NCBI GenBank assembly: GCA_020747015.1
Contig: JAGTJM010000024.1
Coordinates: forward strand, 434,001-498,000
Length of the DNA stretch: 64,000 bases
Origin: Pyrenochaeta sp. MPI-SDFR-AT-0127
Taxonomy: Eukaryota; Ascomycota; Dothideomycetes; Pleosporales; Cucurbitariaceae
Direction of reading: 5' to 3'
In this document: positions 1 through 9,822 of the stretch, one piece after another
How positions within the stretch are numbered: position 1 is the first letter of the stretch
Layout of the letters: each line of letters begins with the position of its first letter
The notes under the pieces: generated by a model
Told to the model about the DNA's origin: nothing
Database searches by the model: none
What the model saw: only the letters and a program-made list of their open reading frames with translations
Program-made: the position numbers and the translations under genes

Positions 1-3000
1 GCTCTCCATCCACATCCGCCCAGCATGAGGACGATGACGGCAGTAAGCGGCCGGCTGGCATGTCTAACCTCGAATGGATACAACTGCAGCACTATAAAAG
101 GTGGCGAAAAAGACTAAGAGATGATCCGTATCAGGCTATCTTTGGAGCAAGCAATGATATGCTCAGCGGGAAGGGGTTGAAGAATTGGGAATGGATCAGT
201 AAGAGCTTTCCCAGATGGATGATGAGCGAGATGGAAGGAGGCAAGGAGAACCAATGGAAGGGTGAGAAGGGGGAGCCTAATAAGCACGAGAATAAATCAG
301 GTACGCTTTCTTGTCGTATGTACGATATCAGACTGACTAGGTCAGGAGATGGTTTCGCCGCACGCAGAGAAAAGCAGGAAGGTCGCCCAACCCAACCCAC
401 AAACAGACCCAAGCCAAATCCTGAATCTAAGTATCCGAAGAAAGTACAGATAGACAATGAAAACAATGACGTTATCGCTGGCCGAGAGTCGCATTTCCCG
501 CAGCCCTCATTCAGGTCATCGCGATTTATCACAGACGACTCCGGTGTCACTTCGCCATCAGACTTCAGGAGGCCGCAGGAGCAGCCTCACCCTAGGATCC
601 CCCGGCAAGACCCAGAGCCAATTCATATGCAAGCTCAAGATGTACTGAACGCAACATTTCCTCCAAATTCTTCGAAGATCTTCAAGGTTTCAACATCCAT
701 ACCATCAAAGAGCTCAACAACAGCGGAATTGGAATCAGAGTCTTTGATCGACGATACTGCAAAAGAACTAAGCAAGGAAGCGACACAGCGCGAGTCTTCG
801 TTTATAGCAGAATTTTTAGCAGATAGGCCGCCGCAACCGAACCAACACGTTGATGGCAATGCAGGAAGTAAGACATGGAGAGTGACTGCGCTACAAAGAC
901 GTTCCTCGCCTGAAGTCATGACTCGAACCAAGTCAAAACCTGCACCGATAGCGATCGCAAGCGATAATACGCCAGAAGTAACATTATCGGCACTGTCACA
1001 TGCCCCCTCGATATCTAATCGTCATGCCACAGAAATATCTTCACAAGTGGAAACTGTAAAAGAAACATCCGCAGACATGGATTGGCTTGTCCAAGAAGAG
1101 CCAACTGTTCCTAAGACTGAAAGTCAGCCAATAAACGGCACCACTCCTTTAAGATCCTCACAGAGAATCCTCGATCAACTCCCAGAGGATGACATAGACT
1201 TTCTGAGTGCAGCTGATATCCGGGCATCTATGGCAGGCAAGAAAAGCAAGGTTTTAGGTAATCAAGAGCAGAAGATAGGGCGGCAGGAGCTAGAGAGTGC
1301 ATTCAGGAATGCTCACGAACAAGAAGACAACATTGACCCTTTGATCGAGTCTAAAACCATCAACGACCAACTTGTGCGCCGTTTGCAACGCAACATGCTA
1401 CAGCAGTCGGAAAATCACAGCCCGACTGAATCCGCATCCAAACTGCAGAGCACCGACTTCACACCAGCAACTGAAGCCCCAATTGAATCAAGCATTGACC
1501 GAATGAAGAAGTGGCTCGAACATAGTGGAGCCATCTTTTCAAATCACTTCTGGCAAGACCCAACTGAAGATGCTGACGCCATGAAAACCAAGTTGTTCTT
1601 TGACAAAGTTATGGCACGTATTCAAAAAGGTCGCGTTGCAATGAGACAAGTTGTTGAAGACCTCGAGACAGACATTCCAGCATCGAAGCCTCTACTAAAG
1701 CGCATAAAAGAAGATGAAGACTTGCTTGATTCATCTATTCAGGCCCTCCGACAACGCTTAGGGAGTGGCAAACCTCAAGGCCTGACACCTAAGAAGCTTA
1801 GAGCTATTCAAGCCCTGCGTTTGAAATTCCAGGACACAGATCGCGAACTCGACGCAGCATACAAGACACTTCGCCAACAACAGCAAACGAATGCAGATAG
1901 CTCTGTTTCGCCGGCATTCAAAAGGCGCCTCCGTATCGCATCGAAGTTATCGCACAAGAATGCTCACCTTACTCGCTATCTTATCTGGAGTCTACAAGCA
2001 CGCCTCGAGGACCCTGAAATCGACCAAAGATCACTGGCCAACTACAAGGTCGTTGCTAACAGCCTTTTGACACTAAGAGACACGCAAATGGCTCTTGCAA
2101 GACTCATAGATCGTGCAATGCTAGAGTATGGCGTGGTGCCGAAGGCTGAAGAGGGTTTCGAAACTCTGGCCCAACCTTACGGCGAAGAAGCATTCTCAGT
2201 CTCTGAACAAGCTCATGACCTACACCATAGTTACAACACGGGTGAACTTGACAAAGCCAAAATTCGTGCGGATATCGCTGTTGACGAAAGGCTTGCCAAT
2301 GAAGTTGAGGCTCAAAAGTTAGCAATGCGAGGGCTTTCAGATGACGGCTATGCTCGAGCGCCAAAGCCTGTCTCAATGAAGACATTCGACGAGCGAAGCC
2401 CACTGGCTCACAGCCTATTCAGACCCTTCACCCCTGTTTTGGAGAGCCTGGGCAAAGAGACTCCAGAGGATATTCAGGCAGCAAAGGCAGATGAAGATGC
2501 AAAGAAGAAATTGGACGATGCGAACCTTGTCGCCGAAGTCAAACAGATTTACGAAGATACTTATGGACCTATTACTGTCGGACATGGCCAACTGGCCGAT
2601 GCAACTAAGGAGCTTGAGCTTGAGCAAGCGGAGGACTTGACGAAATTTGAATTATTGAAGGAGGATTTTCTGTTAGCCGCTCCTCCAACCCGAAATGGAG
2701 AATTAGTGGCAGAAAAACAGTCCGCAGATCTCCCGGACATGGCTGCTTTGGCGCCTAAAAGTTCATTAGAGAATTCTGGACCAGTCAATTCAATCACCGG
2801 AGTCGAAAATACACTTCTTGTAACAACAACCGAAAATGAAAATGCATTAGGGAAGAATAACGTCTCCACCGTTGCAGACGATGCTACAACATTTACGGCG
2901 GACACTACAGCTACTGAGACCAACAGTCTACCTTCGCAGCCAGCATCTGAGAAATCATCTGAAACCATACCTTCAACCTCGCCTACAACAGCGTTCCCAA

Positions 3001-3608
3001 CACACTACACCATTATTATCCATGATTCGCAATCAGACAGCCTGTCCATAACAACATCAACAGCTGGCCCACCACGCGACACCTCACCTGTGCTGCCTCT
3101 TCACCAAGCTCTCTCAACACTTGAGAGTCCAGCAAAGTTTATCCCATACATCACTGAAGGCCTGGAAGTCGTAACTGCCAAGAAAGACATGCTTGTGCTT
3201 CGCGATAGCCTTGATGGCCAAAGCGCAACACGGGCATTCGAGACCGTCAGTACGCCATCTCCATCAGCAAGTGAAGCATACACCGCCCCAGGGGATTTGG
3301 AACGTAAGAGTGTCAATCCAATCGACGGCACAGCCCGTCTATCACCAACAGGCTACGTTGGGCCAGAAGAGAGCCAAGAAGAACTAGAAAAGGAGTTTCA
3401 GGAACGCAGGCAGGCGGCAGGCCAGTTCAACGAAGTAGAAGATGTACAAAGAGCGCAAAACGATTATCAGGCGAGGAATCGAAGAGGAAGAACTGAGAAC
3501 AGACGTGGTACTGTCGGTGGAGTGGTGAAGACAGCGATCTGGGCGGCGGCTGTTTGCTACGTAGTCGGTGTTTTTGGTGAGATTGCCACCAGTCCTTTCA
3601 AGATTTAG
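1..3608 (+). CDS. Conserved Ser/Thr-rich protein, 5' partial, with C-terminal membrane segment
   Basis: The reading frame is open from the first base of the window through the stop at 3606-3608, so the gene starts upstream; the ATG at 60 is only the first Met inside the window. The early part (SNLEWIQLQHYKRW, FGASNDMLSGKGL, WEWISKSFPRWM) is an ordered, conserved-looking block of the kind seen in ascomycete proteins annotated as serine-threonine rich. It is followed by a long low-complexity Ser/Thr/Pro/Glu region, a helical charged middle (about bases 1500-2400), and a single hydrophobic segment near the C-terminus (VKTAIWAAAVCYVVGVFGEI). I infer a tail-anchored or single-pass membrane protein of unknown function. 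Bases 301-345 look like a 45-base in-frame intron (GTACGC donor, CTGAC branch site, CAG acceptor), whose removal would delete 15 residues without changing frame. Confidence 0.75.
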   Translation, partial: SPSTSAQHEDDDGSKRPAGMSNLEWIQLQHYKRWRKRLRDDPYQAIFGASNDMLSGKGLKNWEWISKSFPRWMMSEMEGGKENQWKGEKGEPNKHENKSGTLSCRMYDIRLTRSGDGFAARREKQEGRPTQPTNRPKPNPESKYPKKVQIDNENNDVIAGRESHFPQPSFRSSRFITDDSGVTSPSDFRRPQEQPHPRIPRQDPEPIHMQAQDVLNATFPPNSSKIFKVSTSIPSKSSTTAELESESLIDDTAKELSKEATQRESSFIAEFLADRPPQPNQHVDGNAGSKTWRVTALQRRSSPEVMTRTKSKPAPIAIASDNTPEVTLSALSHAPSISNRHATEISSQVETVKETSADMDWLVQEEPTVPKTESQPINGTTPLRSSQRILDQLPEDDIDFLSAADIRASMAGKKSKVLGNQEQKIGRQELESAFRNAHEQEDNIDPLIESKTINDQLVRRLQRNMLQQSENHSPTESASKLQSTDFTPATEAPIESSIDRMKKWLEHSGAIFSNHFWQDPTEDADAMKTKLFFDKVMARIQKGRVAMRQVVEDLETDIPASKPLLKRIKEDEDLLDSSIQALRQRLGSGKPQGLTPKKLRAIQALRLKFQDTDRELDAAYKTLRQQQQTNADSSVSPAFKRRLRIASKLSHKNAHLTRYLIWSLQARLEDPEIDQRSLANYKVVANSLLTLRDTQMALARLIDRAMLEYGVVPKAEEGFETLAQPYGEEAFSVSEQAHDLHHSYNTGELDKAKIRADIAVDERLANEVEAQKLAMRGLSDDGYARAPKPVSMKTFDERSPLAHSLFRPFTPVLESLGKETPEDIQAAKADEDAKKKLDDANLVAEVKQIYEDTYGPITVGHGQLADATKELELEQAEDLTKFELLKEDFLLAAPPTRNGELVAEKQSADLPDMAALAPKSSLENSGPVNSITGVENTLLVTTTENENALGKNNVSTVADDATTFTADTTATETNSLPSQPASEKSSETIPSTSPTTAFPTHYTIIIHDSQSDSLSITTSTAGPPRDTSPVLPLHQALSTLESPAKFIPYITEGLEVVTAKKDMLVLRDSLDGQSATRAFETVSTPSPSASEAYTAPGDLERKSVNPIDGTARLSPTGYVGPEESQEELEKEFQERRQAAGQFNEVEDVQRAQNDYQARNRRGRTENRRGTVGGVVKTAIWAAAVCYVVGVFGEIATSPFKI

Positions 3609-4436
3609 GCCTCTTTTCTTTCCTTGGTTGAATAGGCGCAGGCGTTGTTCCGGTATTGCGTCTCTTGACTCTGGGTAATGGTAACCGGCCGGAGTTCGGG
3701 ACGACGCCGCTCATATCCATTTTGCGCGCTCGATGTACAACATATTTACCAGGCAATTTGATCTCTACTTTACTTGTGGAAAGACTGTTCTATCATCGCA
3801 ATTTTGCCTGGGAGCATGGGAATGTGAATTACGGATTGAAAGTAAAAAGAAATGAATGTTGACTCCTGTAACATGCCTCGTGGCATCTAGGAGACTTTAT
3901 GGCAAGAGTTTCCGCTAACTCTCACCTGTTGGGCGCGTGCAGCAAGATTGGAGCCTTTTTATTTTTGCAAACAAAAATACTTTGCCCTATTCATCATCAT
4001 CCTTTGAAATGCATATGCGTGTACGACACGTTCACGGTCGTGCTTGCTATTCGTGGAGCTAGCCGAATTCAGCTGGTCCATATGGAACCGAGAGAAGGCG
4101 CTTGGACATGGTCCTTGCAGCTCGTCTGCCTGCGATCTTACAACTATTGTATTCGAAAACACACAGAAAGCCTCTTCCATTGGTGCAGTCAACGGGGCAT
4201 TTAACACTAGCCGGAAGAGTAGCGAAATAGCTAAATGTAACGTTTGGTCCAGCGCCCTGAGGTCGGTCTTTTGGGGATATATCTAATCATTAACAGCGCT
4301 TTGCTTCATCGCCGTTCTTTCGCATCCGAGCAATTATTTTTTAACTACACTTCTATAATTCGTCGTGGCGATTGTGCAATTCAGTAATATGATGTTCGCA
4401 TGATTAGCGTGCAACACGCTTTCCATCTCGGAGTCA
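3609..4436. other. Intergenic region, no gene seen
   Basis: Only short, overlapping, codon-poor frames occur on both strands. It separates the Ser/Thr-rich protein from the phosphotransferase gene and presumably holds the terminator of one and the promoter of the other. I see no repeat or RNA gene. Confidence 0.5.
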
Positions 4437-6336
4437 ATGTACTCACGGAACATGTGCCGGCTTTCATCCTCGCCTCTTTCCCGCCGCATTCAAAGTGTTA
4501 GGCCAAGCTTGATGCAATGCTGTTGCTCAATCTTGAAAGTTTATGCACTGCCCTCTCGTCGCTATACTGTGAGAAGAAGCTCTTCACAAACGAGTAAGCA
4601 TGCCTTTGTGAGCGTGATTCAACAACTAACTTATTTGTGATAGACTGGAATCTCAACGATGAATTCTTCAAATTCACACGAGGACGCTTTGTTGTAGATG
4701 AGAAAGAGAATCTCCGGAAACGCGAGATCAGATTCGATATGAACAAGCTCGCAAGCGTTGCAGCAGAATCGATTGGTGCCGCTCAGTGCATGTCTATCAA
4801 AAAGTATCCTGACGGGATGTTCAACAAGGCTTTTCTCATGACTATGGACGGTGGTCGCGAAGTCGTGGCTAAGGTGCCTAACCCTAATGCAGGTATTATG
4901 CACTTCACTACTGCCAGTGAGGTCGCCACGATGGACTTTGTACGCACATCCCAATTTTCAATCAATGCATGTTCTTACTAACGTGGGAATAACCTGTAGG
5001 CTAGGCAATTCCTTGATACACCAACTCCACGTGTTTATTCGTGGAACTCACGAGCAAAACTGCATCCTGTTGGGGCTGAGTTCATTATCATGGAGAAGAT
5101 TGAGGGTGTTCCGCTGTCTCAAGTTTGGGGCACGATGAAATTGCCCCAGAAGCTTCAACTGCTTCTTGCCCTAACAAATATCCAGAAACAATGGTTGAAA
5201 GTTACGTTTTCGCATTATGGAAGCTTGTACTATGCAGAAGATGTGCAAACGCCAGCAGGGAATCACTACAGGAAGGACGGAGTGATCGTTCATGATTCAG
5301 AGTTTACGTTTGGCCCAGCAACAGGTAGGGACTGGTGTGATGCGGGTCGATTAAATTTGGAAATTGATAGAGGTCCATGTAGGTTTTGCTGTGTATCATA
5401 TTTCTTTTGATGGCTGACAAGTTTGTAGGGGCGTCGTTAACACAGTATTTGCAAGCTGTAGCCAAGCGAGAGGCGAAAGCAGTTCAACTTCTAAGACCTC
5501 CAAAACAGATTACCTTGTTCTGTGGCCCAAATCTCTATCAGCCAGACTCGGGGAAGGAGCTCACTGCTTTAGATTGGTACCGGGAAATCGTTGATGCGCT
5601 TATTCCAAAGGGTAATCTCATCACCAGCCCATGCCTCTGGCATAATGACTTGCATTGTGACAACATCTTTGTTGACCCAGAGAATCCCGAGAAGCTCACG
5701 GGTATCATCGACTGGCAGTCTTGCCACGTCTCGCCACTCTTCAACCACACTCCTGATCCAGCGTTCCTCGACTGGGATGGCCTCGAGCCTGAGACACTTG
5801 ATTTGGCTCCAAGACCCAAGCTCTCTGGGCTTCCCCCAGAAGAAAGGTCTAAAGCGATACGCGAGTATTCCATCCAGAATGTGTTCATTGGATGGCGAAA
5901 ACTCATGAACGCCAAGAACCTGGACCTCTATCGGGCTGTCGAATTTCGACAGACGGCAGCGTACGGTCTCATCTTTCTTGCCCACCGCATGTTCGAATAC
6001 GGCGAGGCACACTTCCAGTCGCTTGTGGTCGACTTGAAGGATACATGGACCGACTTACCGGCTGTCACCAGCGACCAACCATTCCCCTTCGAATTTTCAG
6101 AGGCAGATATTAAGCGTATCAAGCTCTATAGCGAGGGTGCGGTAGCTGGAGCAGAACTTGCCACTGCGGTCATGGAGAGGATGGGCAATTTGTGGCCGGA
6201 CAAAGGTTTCATCGAGAACGAGCGTTACGATGACTGCAAGGCTGCCCTTGCCCAAATTAAAAATCATATATTAGAACAATTGGCAGATAATGAGGAGGAG
6301 AAGGCCGAGTACGAAAAGTACTGGCCATTCGGGTAA
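4437..6336 (+). CDS. AIM9-like phosphotransferase (APH family), mitochondrial
   Basis: Four exons: 4437-4593, 4644-4939, 5000-5378, 5429-6336, giving 579 aa. Introns are 50, 60 and 50 bases with GT..AG and CTAAC/CTGAC-like branch sites, and splice phases match exactly. The kinase-like core contains LWHNDLHCDN (about residues 348-357), the Brenner motif HxDxxxxN of aminoglycoside-phosphotransferase-fold enzymes, and GIIDWQ (about 370-374) as the metal-binding DFG equivalent. The conserved family strings FTRGRFVVDE, ASEVATMDF, YYAEDV and EIDRGPWAS are also present; the last appears only after splicing. The family is yeast Aim9 (altered inheritance of mitochondria 9), whose substrate is not established. 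The 50 N-terminal residues are rich in Arg and Ser with few acids, consistent with a mitochondrial presequence. Fungal genomes carry many paralogues, so exact orthology with AIM9 is not claimed. Confidence 0.88.
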
Positions 6337-6455
6337 TACATATAAATACTTGCTCGAATGCTGACATACCGACTTGCAGAGCGTTCTTCAAGCTAGGGTA
6401 GAGTAAATCGTTGTAATGTTGTAACATAAACCACATTAGGTGACATACTGTAAAA

Positions 6456-6848
6456 TTGTTTTCTTGCGTTCATAATGCCTACATGATTTCGAGTACACTA
6501 TCTAATCGCTTGGAGGACGCAAACGCGCCACGTATACGCCGGTTCTGTAAGGAGATGGCGACTAGTTCTGCGGTGCAAAGAAGAATCCAAGCAGCCTTGG
6601 TGTCAATGGTCGCAAAGATGTTCATCTCGCTGAAACCCATTCTGTGGCAAGGTACCCTAATTAATTATCAGCTTCTAACGATGCTGACAAGCCATTCATT
6701 TGTACAGTGCTCTGTGCTAGTAGAATACGATGGCGCACGGCAGTATCTTCTGCGGGAATTAAATCAAAATGGACTGACCTGGACACCATCTCGGATGTAC
6801 CGTTTTCCTACCGAGCTTGCTGACTTCAGAAAAGCCCCTCAACAGTGA
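6456..6848 (+). other. Possible gene fragment, unidentified
   Basis: An open frame runs 6456-6848. A good intron can be drawn inside it (GTACCC donor near 6651, CTAAC/CTGAC branch sites, TACAG acceptor near 6707), which would switch the second half to another frame ending in a stop near 6833. Neither version resembles a family I know, and no initiation context or neighbouring exons support it. It may be a decayed gene tail. Confidence 0.15.
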
Positions 6849-7200
6849 GATTACGCAGAGAAATCCAAATTTGGAATAAAGTATAGAGTGACTCGATTGC
6901 ACCAGATGATGCTACAGTATTCATCCAATCGTGACATGGGTTGTTCGACCTCTAAACCAGTCTATTAGTACACTACTGGTGCTGTTGCTGCAACACTCTA
7001 GTTTCCCTGAAATTTCGAAGGACTATCCTTCGCGATCCAATACTTCGAGGGGATGAGGCACAGCTACACAAGAAGCTAAAGCTTATTAACAGTTAAGTTA
7101 TCAAGGCTGTTGGATATTTTGGTATACATAAATGTCGCTCAAGCCCAGAACGGGGCTTTGCCAGTGGCCTGATTAGTAATAAACGACTCTGGTTATTTTG

Positions 7201-7269
7201 TGCAACTGTGCCCCGTTCTTTTATGCAGCTGTGCCCCGTTCTTTTATGCAGCTGTGCCCCGTTCTTGCA
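7201..7269. repeat. 23-bp tandem repeat, three copies
   Basis: Three head-to-tail copies of a 23-base unit with core TGCAGCTGTGCCCCGTTCTT occupy 7201-7223, 7224-7246 and 7247-7269; the first differs by one base (TGCAACTG) and the last diverges in its final three. A 10-base inverted copy of the core (AGAACGGGGC) lies 44 bases upstream at 7147-7156. Looser copies of a CCTGCTTCCTC / TGCCCGTATTG motif continue to about 7455, so the whole 7.15-7.46 kb stretch is repeat-derived. Confidence 0.85.
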
Positions 7270-7540
7270 GCAGCCTGCTTCCTCTTGCATCAACTAACTT
7301 TCTCCTGCTAGAGCGTTGACAATTACGCCGTGCCCGTAGTGCCCGTATTGACCGTATTGCCCTCGCATATAATTGTACCTTATTCTTACAGTGGCCCGCT
7401 TCCTCCTGCTAGATTAAACCGAGCCTGCAGTGCCAGTATTGCCTGTATTTGCCCCATATTTCCCTGTGGTTCACTCAATCGTCGCTTCATTGAAATATCA
7501 TCGCTCTCTTTGCATCCTACACCTATCGTCGACAGTGGCA

Positions 7541-8689
7541 ATGACTACGTGTGAGGGGCAATCTCCCTTACGCTCAAGCACAGTCCTTGTAACTGGTGGT
7601 AGTGGCGGCCTCGCCAACCAGATCCTCCAGCTCTTCTCGCAACATGGCTGCAAACGCTTACATTCTGTCGATCTCCGCCAACCTCCTCGTTATCTTGACG
7701 GTGTCGCATATCATATAGGAGACCTTACTGACCTGGAAGCGATGCGCCGAATCTTCCAAAATACGAAGCCTGACGTGGTGATACACACAGCGAGTCCAAA
7801 GTTCAACACTCCAAACCACATTATGTATAAAGTCAACGTCGAGGGCACCAAGGCCTTGATACAAATAGCAAAAGACTTTGGGACTCAATCTTTTGTGTAC
7901 ACAAGCTCCGCAAGCGTTGTTAGCGATGCCAAGACCGACCTCAGAAATGCTGATGAGACTTTTCCTGTGAACCTTGACGATCAACAACCAGAATTTTATG
8001 TGTACACCAAAGCTGTCGCAGAGACATATGTCTTATCGCAGAACCATCGGACGCAAGACACAGCCCCGCACTTCCTGACTTGCGCAATCCGGCCTTCTGG
8101 CATCTTCGGCGTTGGCGACCTTGTCGTACTTCCTGGAATTTTGGACGCGTATTTTCGTGGACAGACAAAGGTGCAGATTGGCGACAACCAAAACCTCTTC
8201 GACTTTACTGAAAACACAAATGTGGCGTACGCGCACTACCTTGCTGCCGTCGCGCTGGCCAAAAACCAAAAAAGCCTACCCAAAGATGATACTGGGGTAG
8301 ACGGAGAAGCGTTCTTCATAACGAATGATGAACCTCAATACTTCTGGGACTTTACACGGCGGGTTTGGGGATACGCTGGGGATGTAACGCAGCCCGAACA
8401 GGTGTGGGTGATTCCTCAATCTTATGCATTACTGCTGGCCGGATTGCTGGAGTGGGTGTTCTGGGCATTCAGGCTGGGCGAACCACCTCTGACAAGAACA
8501 AAAGTTCGGCTCAGCTGCATGACGAGATATTTTTGTATCGATAAAGCCAAGAAAAGACTTGGATATATGCCAATAGTTGGGCTTAAAGAAGGGCTGAGGA
8601 AAGCGGTGGAGGACTGCGTCAGCCGGCGGAAGGCAGAGCAGAGTGTGGTCGTTGTGGGTATGCAAAACGCGAAGCATGAGAGGCAATGA
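7541..8689 (+). CDS. Erg26-like 3-beta-hydroxysteroid / C4-sterol dehydrogenase
   Basis: Single exon, 382 aa from the ATG at 7541 (the frame is open further upstream but has no ATG). This is an extended short-chain dehydrogenase: nucleotide-binding TGGSGGLANQI at residues 18-28, DLTDLEAM after the third strand, IHTASP, and the active-site Y153-V-Y-T-K157. The C-terminal third has the hydrophobic stretch ALLLAGLLEWVFWAF followed by TRTKVRLSCMTRYF and RLGYMPIVGLKEGL, which match the yeast Erg26 / sterol-4-alpha-carboxylate 3-dehydrogenase layout. That enzyme oxidatively decarboxylates C4-carboxylated sterols at the ER during ergosterol synthesis. The third glycine of GGxGxxG is Ala here, and sequence drift suggests a paralogue rather than the housekeeping enzyme; a role on another steroid-like substrate is possible. 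Confidence 0.85.
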   Translation: MTTCEGQSPLRSSTVLVTGGSGGLANQILQLFSQHGCKRLHSVDLRQPPRYLDGVAYHIGDLTDLEAMRRIFQNTKPDVVIHTASPKFNTPNHIMYKVNVEGTKALIQIAKDFGTQSFVYTSSASVVSDAKTDLRNADETFPVNLDDQQPEFYVYTKAVAETYVLSQNHRTQDTAPHFLTCAIRPSGIFGVGDLVVLPGILDAYFRGQTKVQIGDNQNLFDFTENTNVAYAHYLAAVALAKNQKSLPKDDTGVDGEAFFITNDEPQYFWDFTRRVWGYAGDVTQPEQVWVIPQSYALLLAGLLEWVFWAFRLGEPPLTRTKVRLSCMTRYFCIDKAKKRLGYMPIVGLKEGLRKAVEDCVSRRKAEQSVVVVGMQNAKHERQ

Positions 8690-9822
8690 CATCGATCTGA
8701 AGTACAGCAGCGCAAGAGGTGGAGGAGGTATATTTGTGCATAGTCACATCAGCACAACAAGGACGGAATATATCTATGTATCTACAAGCTGTACTATGGC
8801 ATGCTTTGTACAATCGGCTACCGATTCCTATGCAGTTCACGCCTTCAATCTTGGAGTGGTTCTTACCACGCCAAGCCTGCGACTTGGTTGACCAAGTGTC
8901 ATCATCGATCGCTTGCTACTGCAACGTTCTAAACGTTTCTTAGCGCTCTAGAAAGTCTTTAAATCGCTTGGGTCCCGCAAGCTCAAACTCCGGTGCAGAT
9001 TGCCAGTCTTGTGTTGCCAGTGCTCAGTTTTACTAATGAACCAAGCGCAAAGAGACGAAGCGTTGCGGAACACCCGAGTTCCCGCTGCTGTACGCAGGTG
9101 AAGAATGTGGCGAGGATGGAAAGAAAACGCGACGATGTGAATGTACCATGGGGAAGAAAGCTTTTGACCTAATAGAGAGGATATTCACAGCTTAGGGCTA
9201 GAGAGGCCAGGAGATCCCTAAATGGAGGTAGTGTGTAGCAATACACCTCCGCAGTCTGCCCAAATGGCAATGTTTGACCACTCACCACCAGCGCCACTAG
9301 TCAGAAAGACTCCATTCTTGCATCTTTCATTCTACGTAGTTCATCACCGATTCCTTAATGAGTTTCTCTAATGCCTCGAGCTCCTTACAGTCGAGAAACA
9401 ACCAGAGTGGCCAACTGAACAACGTTCCAAAGCGTCTTCTCGCGTACTTGTTATGACGCCATGGTCTCAAGAATTTTAGGCCTTCGAGACAATATCGAGG
9501 TATGTAAAGTATTCTGGCGCCGACACAGCGTCAAACAATGTTATCAACCACTTAAAGATTTCTTTCGTCGGATTTGACCGATTACAATATCACTTTTCTC
9601 CTTAACTAAAGTCCTAACTCGCAGACCACATACTGGTGCCTTGCGCCATTGAGGTCTTAGTTCAGATTATCCAAGTATACGGATCCTAAAATGACGCCTT
9701 TTTCCTCTCAATACCCACAGATACTAGGTGAGCAAGATATAATACATTTTTGTCACTTCTGGTGTCCAAGATGTTTGGCTGTGTAGATAATGTATCTCCA
9801 TATTCCTCCGCTTTGCTGGGAC
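8690..9822. other. Intergenic region, no gene seen
   Basis: Over 1.1 kb between the Erg26-like gene and the 3' end of the NLR gene on the other strand. Open frames are short and stop-rich. No repeat, tRNA or mobile element recognised. Confidence 0.5.

Larger units (their letters stand above)
6337..7540. other. Intergenic region with repeat-derived tract
   Basis: Apart from the weak fragment at 6456-6848 and the tandem repeat at 7201-7269, the stretch holds nothing recognisable. Degenerate T/C-rich repeats run up to the start of the Erg26-like gene, so its promoter lies in or next to repeat-derived DNA. Confidence 0.5.

Noticed and set aside
7201..7269. Possible CRISPR array
   Set aside because: The 23-base units abut directly with no spacers, and the organism is a eukaryote.
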